This document shows positions 25,182-35,771 of a DNA stretch of 42,790 nt, piece after piece (position 1 is the stretch's first letter; each line of letters opens with the position of its first letter). Position numbers and translations under genes: made by a program. The notes beneath the pieces are model-generated. The model saw only the letters and a list, made by a program, of their open reading frames with translations. It had not been told where the DNA came from and ran no database searches. The stretch is from Guillardia theta CCMP2712 (Eukaryota; Cryptophyceae; Pyrenomonadales; Geminigeraceae). Location: assembly GCF_000315625.1 (NCBI RefSeq), contig NW_005434572.1, positions 88,064-130,853 of the forward strand, read 5' to 3'.

Positions 25182-28100
25182 CTATCCTTCTTCCGCTATG
25201 ATCTCAGAGTCGAAATCTAGATCGCAGTGAGCAACACGAACAGAACTCCTTCTTTCTCTTTCCATACCTCTGTGTTCCACATCCCGATCGCTGAGAACCA
25301 GCTTCTGATATTTCTCGTACATGTTGCGGTATCTGACGTTACTCCGGTCAAGCAGCAGCGAAGGAAGGAAGAAGGCGTCTCACCTGTAGTAGAGGCAAGC
25401 TATGTACACAATGATCCCCACGACAGCAACGACGGCAACGACGATGAGAAGGAGGACCCATGAGGGCAGAACCTTTGCAACCTGAGATGAAGTAAGGAGG
25501 AGGGAGAGGAGGAGAGACGAGGGAGAGGAAGAGAGAGAGGAGGAGGGAGAGGAGGAGAGAGAAGGAGAGAGAGGAAAGAGGGAAAGGAGGGAAGAAGCAG
25601 CAAACGGGACAGGAGACGACAAGGAGTAGTGTGAGGACCGGGAGGAGGGAAGACGGAAAGACAGGATTCGGCCACAATCCTCACCTGCTTGATGCAAGAG
25701 GATCCATACTCAGGAGGAGGCATCGGAACGCCGGCAAAGCATTCCGTCTTGCGGAAGTAGGAGATGTCCTGTAAGCCATTGACGCATGCTCCTCCCATGG
25801 CCTTGTAGTCTCCGTCCGTGCAGAGCGGGCAGCCATGTTGCGACTCCCACCTGCCGTAGGAGTCAAGGACAGGAGGACACGCTGATGGGGAACGCGCACA
25901 GGACGTGCATGGTGCAGGGCTCTGCGGAGGAAAGCTCGTAGAGGAAGGTGGGAACCCCGACCCCCTTGCTTGCGTTGCAGACAATCTGAGCGGAGCGTCA
26001 CGTAAGAACAGGAGGAAGGAGAGATAGAGCAAAGAAGTCACATGCAGTTCCGTGCTCCACGTCTTGCTGGCTCCTCCTCCACCTCCCCCCTCGCACTCGT
26101 CCCCGTTGAAGAGGCCGATGGTCAGCCCTTTGGAGAAGCCTCGGGCACGGAGAAACTTAGGAAGGGGAAGGAACGACAGGGTAGACCCGAGGTCTTTCGC
26201 TCCCCCGCTCCTCTCGAGCTGGGAGGCGGAGTCGTCCTCCGTATCCTCCGGATTCACCGAGCAGGAGTAGCTGTGTCTGGGATGATCCAGCGCTTCCATT
26301 CCCTGCACGCACGAGCTGTTAAGAGGAAGAGGAGCACAGAGCGACAGGAAGACAAGCTGCTTCTCTCCATCCCTGTCCTCGTACGTCATCGGCGTGACCC
26401 CGTCCAGCCTCGTGCGCAGCGGCGCGAAGTCGTACACCGCTTCCTCCTCCGACCAGGAGACTCTACAGTCCGCCGAGCACTCCGCCGACCCGGCCCCGCT
26501 CACGGCGTTGGCTCCGCACTGGAAGCAAGTCGAGGATCCAGGATAAGGGGCGAACTTTCCCTCCTCGCACAAGGAGCAGCCAGTGGCACCGGGGGGGCTC
26601 GAGAATCCCTCGGGGCACGCCAGGCAGTTTGTCTGAAGTCCAGTGCTGAAGAATCCTGCAGGACAAGGCAGGCAGTGCAGAGCTCCTCCTTGCGCCACAC
26701 CAGAGAGGGAGATGTTGAGGATCCTCGCAGTGTGCAGGTCAGTGCCTGCCAAGGATGAGCGTTGGATGTACAGCCAGCGGATCGCGTGACTTCCAGTTGA
26801 GAGGCTCACTGACCAGGACGAGGCAGCAGCGCCCCCGCCCGCGCAGAGGTCCACAAGGTTCTTCCCGTCCACCTCGACTACGAAACTCACGTCGTTGCCT
26901 CTACACGCCAGCGAGAAACCAAACTGAAGCGATCCGACCTCGACGAGGACAACGTCAAGTCGCAACCAGACCGTCGCGTCGTAGTGATCCCTCCCGGCCT
27001 CCAAGAAACTCCCCTGAGACCGCCAGCCTGCCGTCCCGCACTCACCTCTGCATCCAGTCGTCATCTGCTCCGGCCATGTCGAGAAGTCCGTCATCACTTG
27101 GAACAAGGGAGCCTCGCTCCCGGGTCCGCATGGCAGACACTGAGACGATGCCGGGTCTGCGAAGTAGCCGGGAGAGCAGAAGGAGCACTTCCCTTGGACC
27201 AGAACCTTGCCGACTGAGCAAGGGGGGCAGGGCAGTCCAGTCACGTTGGGGGGCAGCAGCTGACCCCGGCAGATTTTGGGCTCTGTCCATACATACCACT
27301 TGTCCCTCGTGTTGGTCTCGCTGTTACACTGCGTGTAGCGCTCGACGTAGTCGTCGGGCCTGCAGGGAGGGCGGAGCTCGCACTTGGAGAAGCCCGGGAG
27401 AGCGTAGTGGGTGGTGAGGTTGCAGGAAAGGCAGCGCTGGGACGTCTGGTCGAAGACCGTCCCCTCCTCGCAGCTCGAGCAACGGGAGGATCCTGCAACG
27501 CTAGAGAAACCTTCAGGGCAGCTTGAGCAAGATGTGTCTGCCCACTCGGTACCGTTGAATCCGACCTCCCACAGCTCCACACGATCTTTGCCGTAGGTGA
27601 CCGACATGTCCTTGTAGTAGACCCACTTGAACACGTGCCAGCCAGGCTCGACTGCGAACTCTGCTCTCTGGGGCTCGAGGATCTGAGAGACGAAGACGGA
27701 GCCCGAGGGATCAAGCGGCTGGTTCACATGGTCGATCCTGAAGAGGAGGCCGTCGGCGTGGTCTTCAGCATCCACCATGAAACGGAACCAGAGGCTGCCC
27801 TTCCTTACGAACTTGAGGTGGAGGATGAGGTAGCTCTCTACGTAGTTGTACCTCCGGTTGTCCCCTGAGGATAGCATGCTCCCGTTTCTCCCCACCTGCC
27901 ACGGGTCGCAGTTGACCTTCTCCAACCAGACCTGCTGCGCGTCGGCAAAGTGATCCGGATCCAACGAGTAGCACGTGGTTTCAAACTGAGGAGGCAGACT
28001 TTGCGGCCATCGCTGGTATCTCTCCCCTCCTCCCACGCTGAACTTGCCCGCTGGGCACTGCTTGCACGCAAAGTTGCCACCTCCTCTGCTCCAGGAGAGG

Positions 28101-28486
28101 TACTCCCCTGCCCCACATTGTTTGCTGCAGGAGGGAGCTGATGGGATTGGGCTAGAAAGCTCGCAGTCTGCGGGCCCGAACTGCAGGCGGAGGGAGGGGA
28201 GCCTTTCAGTGGAGCAGTCAGCCACCTGATAACGCAGCTGCTCCTCCACGTCAGGGAGGATGCACCTCTCATCCGACCCTCCGAACAAACCCTCGAAGAA
28301 ATCTGAGATCCCCTCGAAGATCCGAGGCTGAGGGTTCGCACTCAGTCCGTTCCCCTGCTTGCAACCTTTTGAGCTGTTGTGATGGGCACAGGGCCTCGCA
28401 TGCTCGCTCTGAATGACAGGCGAGACATCGCCATAGGCGAACCCAATCAGCGCTATCAACCAGATATGTAAGAGCAGGCGCAGCAT
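25182..28486 (-). CDS. ELAPOR-like cysteine-rich type I membrane protein with MRH domain
   Basis: Six exons (26042–28486, 25900–25985, 25685–25850, 25384–25481, 25268–25332, 25182–25216) join in phase to 964 residues; human ELAPOR1 is about 1010. The signal peptide is MLRLLLHIWLIALIGFAYG. The ectodomain has TNFR/ephrin-receptor-like Cys modules, e.g. CKQCPAGKFSVGGGERY, SCSSCPEGFSSVAGSSRC and CLACPEGFSSPPGATGC, plus two jelly-roll-like segments (e.g. SLWFRFMVDAEDHADG). An MRH-like domain ends IVCNASKGVGVPTFLYELSS, then PCTMHV spliced to LWESQHGCPLC. The TM helix SWVLLLIVVAVVAVVGIIVY and the tail YRNMYEKYQKLVLSDRD match the family tail. Animal members act at the endosome–lysosome. An uninterrupted 1028-codon frame exists across the first introns but loses the MRH end, TM and tail; the spliced model is preferred. 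Confidence 0.88.
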
Positions 28487-28740
28487 TTCTTTCTAGTCTG
28501 AGAACACACGCATCTGATTCTTGTCCTCGTCGTCAAGTTAGGGCTGACTCTCACTTTCCAGCCTCTTGGGAATTCATCAAGTCAAGTAGCCATCTTCAGC
28601 ATTGCATTCTTCAACTTCATCCCAGCTACTTGCTCTGTGTTAGCCCCTGGAGGTCTCGGCGGTTCCTGCGACTCCCTGATTGTTGTCCTTTTGCCTTGTG
28701 ATCAGCTCTCCTGTCCTCCTCCTCCCCTCCTATTGCTTCG

Positions 28741-28869
28741 ATTTCTCCTCCTCTCCTCCTCTCCTCCTCTCCTCCTCTCCTCCTCTCCTCCTCTCCTTCT
28801 CTCCTTCTCTCCTTCTCTCCTTCTCTCCTTCTCTCCTTCTCTCCTTCTCTCCTTCTCTCCTTCTCTCCT
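28741..28869. repeat. CTCCTCTCCT and CTCCTTCTCT tandem repeats
   Basis: Two adjoining pyrimidine arrays with units of about 10 bp, lying between the ELAPOR-like and NAA50 genes. The frames over them (repeated LLSFSPS or EKERRREG) are artefacts. Confidence 0.9.
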
Positions 28870-28917
28870 ATGCTCCACATTCCCTTCCAACTCTATGCTG
28901 CCTTCACCACGAAAGGG

Positions 28918-28958
28918 GTCATGTGACCTCTCACGTGATACAATCGAGATCACGTGAC
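28918..28958. promoter_or_regulatory. Three E-boxes, including CLEAR-like TCACGTGAC
   Basis: GTCATGTGAC (28918–28927), TCACGTGA (28931–28938) and TCACGTGACC (28950–28959) within 42 bp. CACGTG is the bHLH palindrome. They lie 430 bp upstream of the ELAPOR-like start and about 90 bp upstream of NAA50. Confidence 0.5.
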
Positions 28959-29005
28959 CCGTACCGGGCCTTGAAGACCCGGGGCCTGGTGCACTGAGAC
29001 ACAAA

Positions 29006-29021
29006 AACGGTTCTGTAACGG
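29006..29021. promoter_or_regulatory. Paired AACGG/TAACGG words with 14-mer shared with 37152–37165
   Basis: AACGG (29006–29010) and TAACGG (29016–29021). The word CGGTTCTGTAACGG (29008–29021) is identical to 37152–37165, another head-to-head spacer. It lies 25 bp upstream of the NAA50 ATG. Confidence 0.6.
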
Positions 29022-29045
29022 TTTAGGCGCGTGGGGCCTTCGGCG

Positions 29046-30625
29046 ATGCAGTTCGACGAGCTGGCGGAAGATTATGTAAGAATGCAGGAGAGGGGAGGAG
29101 AAAAAAGGGGGTAATGGTGGAGGAGAGGAGAGGTATGGGAGGAGAGGAGGGGAGAGGGAGAGGGGAACGGAGGGGAGGATAGTGGAGGAGAGGAGAGGTA
29201 TGGGAGAAGAGCATGGTGGAGAAGAGGAGAGGTATTTCAGGGGATGGGATCGGAGGGGCGAGAAGGAGAACAGGTGGATGATCTGAGGGCAGTGAGGGCA
29301 GAACAAAGATTCAAGGAGTGAGAAGTAGGCATGAGAGAAGTAGGCATGAGAGAAGATAGACTTGTATGGTGGTGGGGAAAAAAATTGAGCCAGCATCGTG
29401 TAGAGGAGAGAGTAGGACGGCCAAGAATGGACCAGGAGAGAGGAACAGAAGACGAGGGCGCGGGAAGAGAACGAGGAGGACTGAAGTGACATGGAGCGAG
29501 AAAAGGGAGGAGGCGGGAAGAGGTCCAGTGAAACTGTGAGCAACGATGGTAAGGAGAGCAACAGAGAATATGCATGCAGGGTTGATATCAATCATGTGGG
29601 TCGTTATCCTCACTGCGATCTGAATCGCAATAGAAACGATGTTTCTATTGCGATTGTATTGATGTTTCTATTGCAATGTTCAAGGATGGAGAATGGAAGC
29701 AAAGTCTAGCACAACTTAAGCTGGTTTATGCTCAAAAGGAAGGTCGTCAGAGAAGATATATTAGAGCCTCAGTTGAAAATCCATGTGCGACGATGCATAC
29801 CGCTATGCTCCATGCACCTGCAAGCTGCATTCCATTCTTGCCTACATTAGTGATAGTGGAAATCTTCAATTCTCCATCTCACACTCTTACGTGGCTGGCT
29901 ACAGGATGCAATCATAAACCCGATGCAGCCGGTAGAGCAGGTGAAAAGATGGCGAGCCCGGTAGCAAGGACATGACTGATTGCCGCAGAGATACAAGAAG
30001 AAACTCCCAGTCTGCTTCGGTCCCATCACAGACAAGAATGTTGAGCAAGTGAAGACCCTTAACCGATCCATCTTTCCCGTGAAGTACAACGACAAATTCT
30101 ACAACGATGTGCAAAACTCTGGAAACTACACTCAACTCGGTATGGGCGCTCTTGTTTCTTGCTTTGTGGATGATGCGTGTGTTCTGCTAGCATACTACTC
30201 GACAGATATTCTTGTTGGTGCGATCTGCTGCAGGGTGGAGAAGAAGGAGGACGCCAGTCGACTTTACATCATGACCATCGGCGTCCTTGCCCCTTACCGC
30301 TGCTGCGGCGTTGGTAAGCTGCATTGATCCCCAGGGATACACGAGAGGTGACTTGAGGCAGGCACGTCGCTCCTGGAAATGTGCTTGAATCTAGCGGCAG
30401 AGGATGCAGACATCGACGAAGCATACCTTCATGTCCAGACCTCCAACACAGATGCCATCAACTTCTACAAGCGCTTCGGGTTCGAAGTGAAGGATAAAAT
30501 TTTGAATTATTACAAGAGGATCGATCCTCCAGGTGGATACATGTTTGTTTTCACCAGCCTGTCTGACGACTTCTTTTCCAGATTGCTTTGTTCTCTCCAA
30601 ACAGTTCACAAGACGGTCACAATAA
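29046..30625 (+). CDS. NAA50: N-alpha-acetyltransferase 50 (NAA50/San-type GNAT)
   Basis: A GNAT enzyme that acetylates protein N-termini and works with the NatA complex. Exons are 29046–29075 ([10 protein letters not shown]), 29989–30313, 30362–30532 and 30582–30625. They join in phase to 189 residues (human 169). Diagnostic blocks are [38 protein letters not shown], the acetyl-CoA loop [13 protein letters not shown] (R-x-x-G-x-G) and [20 protein letters not shown], then [23 protein letters not shown]-stop after a 49-nt last intron. Reading through that intron gives a longer unrelated tail, so splicing is preferred. The first intron (913 nt) is unusually long and contains a perfect hairpin. 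Confidence 0.95.
29623..29655. repeat. Perfect 15-bp hairpin with 3-nt loop in NAA50 intron 1
   Basis: AATCGCAATAGAAAC (29623–29637), loop GAT, GTTTCTATTGCGATT (29641–29655). The complementarity is exact. A second copy of the right arm, GATGTTTCTATTGC, begins at about 29661. Confidence 0.92.
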
Positions 30626-30906
30626 TAAACGAGGGGTTGTGTAATTTAACATGTTCGAAAGTCTGCGCAGACCTGCCGTTGCCTGGGACATGAGCTCTCC
30701 TCATGGACTGTTGATTTATTATCATCTGGAGATCTCGGTATCGAATCTTCTATCTCATCGTATGGTACAAACATGCAAAGTGAAAAGACATACATCGTCC
30801 ATGGCTTTCAACAACCCTTCGTGTCATGAAACTTTCGCGCTCCTCACACAAAGTATGTCACGTTGAGCTGCCAGCCATGTCAAACATCTTAGCACCCTCC
30901 TCTCAG
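30626..30906. other. Tail-to-tail spacer after NAA50
   Basis: About 280 bp between NAA50 and the small membrane protein. AATAATAAAC beginning at 30621 overlaps the NAA50 stop and may act in 3'-end formation. Nothing else is seen. Confidence 0.4.
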
Positions 30907-31748
30907 CTACCTTTGGCGGCTCTTCCCCTCCCTCTGCCAGTTCGCCTCCCTTGGAAATTTCCTGCCGATAGCTTCAGAAAACCAAAGCATTCCTAAACAT
31001 CTGTCCTCCCCTCCTCCTCCTACCTGATACTGGGACTTGTCAAACTGCCTGGGATCACCGAAATTGAATCCCGCAAGCCAGAGGGCTGCAGAGACGAGGT
31101 CAGAGCAAGGAGAACAGATGATCTTTCTGGCATGGAGGACCGTACCTTGCAGGTCGCCGTCGAGGATAAGATAGTATGAAGACCAGACAATCCAGATGCA
31201 GTAGAGAGAGGGGACAAGATTCAAGAAGGCAGTGAACAAGATGTCGTTCCTAACTTCCCAGCAGGAGCTCAGGGGCAGGTACCCGCACCCGTCCCACCAG
31301 ATTCTGTGCAGCAGCGAGTGCATCATTAGAGTCACGCCGCACTTGAGCACTTTCCAGTTGCAGTACTGTCTCAGATGCACCAAGTTCCCGCTCCTGCCGC
31401 AACACAGTCAGCACCACCATCCTCCGCATCTCAGCAGGCGCTGAGGCAGCGTCATGACGACCTGTTGGCGCTCAGGGCATACCACGAGAAGTAGATCGCA
31501 GGCAACGACAGCAGCAACTGCAACCTTACGCTCCGAAGGAAGATCCGCTTCGCACTCATGCCTATCGACATGTCGATGAAGGAAGTCTCGGCATCGAAGA
31601 AGAGGTCAGGCGATGCGACGATGATCAGCCCCGACAATAACCGAAACAATGAGGCAAAGAAGTCGCAGACTGCGATGAGCTGCAGACCGCATCGCAGGCT
31701 CATGCAGAAGAGGAACGATCCTGCCCTCGGCAACATCTCCTGTGCCAT
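30907..31748 (-). CDS. Small multi-pass membrane protein of unknown family
   Basis: Exons 31462–31748, 31146–31393 and 31024–31085 join in phase. A last exon of ANWQREGKSRQR-stop at about 30907–30945 is likely but less certain. The product is about 211 residues starting MAQEMLPRAGSFLFCMSLRC. Hydrophobic segments are LQLIAVCDFFASLFRLLSGL, RLQLLLSLPAIYFSWYAL and DILFTAFLNLVPSLYCIWIV, with a polar turn LILDGDLQ. That predicts three or four membrane passes. It ends near FNFGDPRQFDKSQYQ. I do not recognise a family and assign no function. Confidence 0.6.
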
Positions 31749-33096
31749 GGATGGAGGGACTCAGCAGACCATTACAAGGACGATGTCATAACATCTGCAA
31801 GGTGGTCGTCAATGACATGATTAAACGAATATCCTTGTCGTGGACTTGCCAAACTATCTCCCGTCCCACCTGTAGCTCTGATCTTGCTCTCCTGTCCGAG
31901 AGAACAATCTTTCATTCCTCTATCCCCCTCTCCTCCTTCCCTGCCTTCCTCCTCCTCCCCGTCCTTTATGCGACGTGACAGAAAACCAGAAAACAATCTC
32001 GCCCATGGCACCGGTTTTAGTTTATCCGTTATGAAGACAGTTACAATATTTCTTTACCGTTACGTTGCGCTTCCAAAACCGTTTCTTACGACCAGCTGAG
32101 AGATTGTGTTTTGTTGATTTTTATAAATGTGTATCGCAACAAATTAAAACAATGTAAGGAGGTATTTTGGTACCATGAGGAAACTTCTCCAGTACAAGAA
32201 GGGTAGTTTACATATATTTATGTTTTAAAAGAGGAAGAGGTCAGTACTTCATCTGTATCCACCCCTTCTTTGTGGCGCCCTATCGGTATTTTTGGTACCC
32301 ATCCAATAACTATAAAACTGTTTTGAGATTTGTTTTAAAAGCGGACTACCCCACCCTTTACATAAGTTGTCAGCACCTTGACCTCACCCCTGTCAACCTC
32401 ATCAGGTAGCCCCACCCCTACCCGTTCAAAGGGCTTCACGTCCAGGACATTAGAGGGGTGGTTGAATAGAGCAACCTACCAACGTATATCGAAACGTTGC
32501 GACCCCCCAACCCCCACTTTTGAAAATCAGATGTATATCTGTACCATCAACGACATATAAGTATTATTCTGTACCAATATTGGTTTTGTTCGTACTGATT
32601 ACTTAAAACAATTTGTTGGCATTCTTTTTAGTCCAGGCGCATGGCAGAAACGAGTTAGGTTGCAGCAGGAGGGAGGACAGGAAAGAGGACGGAGGGAGGT
32701 AGGGATATGGAACAACTACGGAGCCATGCGAAAGAAATTATGAGGAAAGTCTAGAACTTTCAATGCAGACGAGAGGTCATAGACTTAGAAAGAACTGGCC
32801 AACCTTGTTGCTCGGGTGCTCTGGGAGTAGGATCCTGCGGAGGATCTTTACTGAACTTGGAAATGGAGGAAGTAGGAGGAGTTAGGGGTGGATCGTGTGA
32901 TTGAGTGACCGAATGCGAGGCTTGAATAGACTTCGTCCCCACTTTCATGTGCCGGATTCTGCATTGCGCTGACAGTCCTTCGCTCACCAGGAATGGGTAT
33001 TTCTGTCAAGGTTATTCGGTTGACAAAGAAAGCTCGACAATAGCAGCAAAGCAACATACAACAGAGAATTGTTGTTCAGTGAAATCAATCGTCGCG
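31749..33096. other. Head-to-head spacer with Myb-type words and C-rich island
   Basis: About 1.35 kb with no convincing gene. CCGTTA (32026–32031), ACCGTTAC (about 32056–32063) and CCGTTT (32079–32084) form one cluster. From 32250 to 32520 there are ACCCC-rich words, including GACTACCCCACCC at 32344–32356. The 32100–32240 and 32540–32620 parts are AT-rich. Confidence 0.6.
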
Positions 33097-34054
33097 ATGG
33101 TCAAGAACGAATCCCAAACGATCAAGTACAGGCATCCCTTTGCTGCAGTGACAAGCTCGCTGTGGTCCAAGTACGATGCACACAAGTATGTGAAGGAGGT
33201 TGAAGGTGTGTTTAAACGCTGGGAAGCTCATGTACTTTACCTGAAGCTTGCTGGCAGTGCTGGAGCGATACCTTGATGATGCGGGGAGGCTGCACAGCAA
33301 GCGGCTGCTCACTATGCGCGGGAGCCTTCCTGCGATCTTTCAACCCTTCGTTCCCGGTGATGCGATCTCTGCCGCTGTGAATGTACTCTAATACGCGTTC
33401 AGTTCGCTCTGTTTACATGCTCGAGACTGTTGTGGTCGATGCCGAGAAGCAAATCATGACGGTCGAAACATCAAATCTCAACTGCAGGTCCTTCGAATTC
33501 CCCTCCTGCCGCCCCGTGCTTGACCGTGTATGCGCAGGTCTGTCTTGCAAGCTTGCAGCAAATCGAGGTACACACCAGACTCATCAAGTCCTGACGACAC
33601 CACCAAGTATGAGATTGCGATCTTGGTGAATGCCTTCCCGAAGACCAAGGAGCACGAGGCTTCGCAGACCTCGCCTAGCGAAGGGAAGTCAGAATGGAGG
33701 TTTGAGGTGGTGGGTGGCGCGGGAGCAGAATCAGAGAGCAAGTCATCAGGCTACATTGGTGGAAAGCTTGAGACATGGGCCGTTTCCAAGTTGCTCTCCA
33801 ACGTGAGCAAGGGGGAGAAGTACATAGAGGGGTTCTGCAGGCGGTGGCGGGAGAGGCATATGATTTACTGCGATCAAAGTGATGAGCACTGGCATCACTC
33901 GGGCAGTGGGCATTTCGGTCCTTTCCACCATACTGCCGACGATGATGTGTCGGGTTTGATGACCCGCGAGGATGATGCGCTTGCGAACTGCAGGAATCTT
34001 CTGTCGCAGAACCAGCGCATTTCCAAGTATCTGTACAATAGATTCATGAAGTAA
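33097..34054 (+). CDS. PRELI/MSF1-domain lipid-transfer protein
   Basis: PRELI/UPS/slowmo proteins shuttle phosphatidic acid or phosphatidylserine across the mitochondrial intermembrane space. Four exons (33097–33205, 33258–33356, 33403–33487, 33538–34054) join in phase to 269 residues. The start MVKNESQTIKYRHPFAAVTS fits the domain's first strand. Then come LDDAGRLHSKRLLTMRGSLP, RSVYMLETVVVDAEKQIMTV, the NISF-like ETSNLNCRSVLQACSKSRYT, and KYEIAILVNAFPKTKEHEAS. The C-terminal helix region has SGYIGGKLETWAVSKLLSNV. A C-terminal extension with DEHWHHSGSGHFGPFHH is unusual. The frame is open upstream for several dozen codons, but the family start supports 33097. Confidence 0.87.
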
Positions 34055-34244
34055 GGAGCCAAGGGCCAAGGGCTGCAGCATCGAGGGCATCAAGGGATGA
34101 TGCAGACATGTAAATAACTTTCGTTTCACGCGATCTCGACTTTGTAGATTGGGAGTTTGTCGAAACTTCACGTCACAGCAAATAAAACACAATCAGAGCG
34201 TTGATGGTCTATATTCACAGTTCGCTCTTCTTAAAAGAACAGTT

Positions 34245-35771
34245 CTACGCTGTTATGTCAAGTCGCAGCTTCACCTGATTTAGTGCCCCGGTGCACTCCA
34301 TCCCTTCTGAACCCCTCCTGTACGACTGTGGTTTGCACGCAAACTTGTCCAGGCTGCTCAAATCTTGTCTCACGCCGTTGTCCCAGCACGCCTCTCTTTC
34401 ACCATCGGAGTTTTCCGATTCCGATGTGGGGGTGGAGGCCTTGGATCTGGCTTCAGCCGATTCGTTGTGAGGAGCAATGAGGCTATCAATCCACTTCCAT
34501 CCTTTGAGCTCGAGGACCAGCAGGTTGTTGCATGATCGTTGCAGTCGCAAGTCATTGTTAGTATTTACACTCTGTTCAACCTCCTCCCTCGTGGCAGCCG
34601 GTTTCCGTCGAGGAGGGAGGCGCATGGCTGGGGCGATTGCCCCACCACTGTTTCCGTTTGTTGCATGCACCTCCATCCTCACGGGTGCTGGTCCCTGAGG
34701 CGTTCCCTGCTCTCCCTGCCTGCTGCATGCGCTGGAAGATCCCGCTTCTCCCATAGGAGGCACCCTTGGTACGATCATGCTGGCATACTTCTCTAGCCCA
34801 TGAGCTCGCAATGACGCCTTGACCTGCATTGAGAAGACGGAGAGGAGAGAGACGATTCTGATCTTACGAATGTCCCTGTCACCAAGGGAAGAAGAAGCAA
34901 GAGACTTGAAGATCCAGACAGGCAGATGTCCCCTCTGATTCTTCCATGTGCAATAGACAGACAGATCTGAGGGCTCCACCTCCTCGCTCTCCTGCACGTC
35001 GAGCGGGAAATTTCTATGCCTTTCGTCTGTGTGCAGGTCAACGTTTCCGAAGAATTCTCCAAGAAGTCTGCGCTGGAGACAGCTGACTTCTTCCACAAGA
35101 GAGGAGAGCCGGTAGCAATGGAAGAAAGGTTCTTCGTGCAAGCGCTTGAGCACATCGTCCCCCGCATGCTTGCTGCAATGTTGTTGAGCAATCTTCACAA
35201 CAGCCAGCGTGTTCAACAGAGCAAAGCTTCGGAGAGCATCGATATGCATCAGAAATGCAGAGAGCGCCACGAGAATCTGCTTGTATGCCGGATCCTCCAA
35301 AACTCTTCGTGCTCTCATGAAGTCGTCAGAGCAGTTCTGTTCACGGTCATCCTGATGGATAGACATAAGGAGGGCAAGAGCACAAGCAGGAGCAACGAGA
35401 TCTACCTGCAGCTTCTGAAGAACAGCTTCGCACTTGGCTTCTAGGGAGCAAAAGAAGCGGCAGAGCTTGCGCTCGTGTTTGACGTAGAGGAAAGAAACTT
35501 TCTCGAGCTCGACAGCGAAGGCGTCACGGAAGGCGGAGATGTCGTTCTCCTGCCTCTCTGCAAAGACAGTGAGATCAGAGCAAAAGGAAGCAGAGTCGAG
35601 CTACCGATAGAATCCTCTCTCCCGACAAGACTTTCCGCTAGCCTTTTCAGTCTCTGATACACAAATGTGAGCAAGTCGACAGCATGAATCGGGGGTAGCT
35701 ACCTTGTACTCAATGCATTGCACTTGCCATTCAGGCACCAGCTCTGTTGTGAATCTTTTCCACAGAGGCAT
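34245..35771 (-). CDS. SPX-domain protein
   Basis: SPX domains bind inositol pyrophosphates and sense phosphate status. Exons 35703–35771, 35605–35653 and 34245–35557 join in phase to 476 residues. The N-terminus MPLWKRFTTELVPEWQVQCI fits the SPX start (lysine-rich helix, LVPEW). After RLKRLAESLVGRED comes AFAVELEKVSFLYVKHERKL, the typical ELEKV-x(2)-FY-like helix. Next is ALLNTLAVVKIAQQHCSKHA with EEPFFHC, matching the SPX LNY-x-x-L-x-K-I-x-K-K and PFF blocks. The rest (from about residue 240) is low in recognisable domains: no EXS, MFS, VTC or RING domain is seen. A 44-nt GTAAGA…GCAG stretch near 34830–34873 looks like an intron, but removing it breaks frame, so I left it as coding. Confidence 0.75.

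Noticed and set aside
25400-28486. Uninterrupted 1028-codon frame as the ELAPOR product
   Set aside because: It reads through three introns and ends in low-complexity sequence, losing the MRH end, TM helix and tail that the spliced model restores in phase.
28741-28869. CRISPR-like array
   Set aside because: Units are contiguous with no unique spacers; it is a simple tandem repeat.
28626-29004. EKERRREG-repeat protein and its antisense
   Set aside because: Translation of 10-bp tandem pyrimidine repeats, with no splice or family support.
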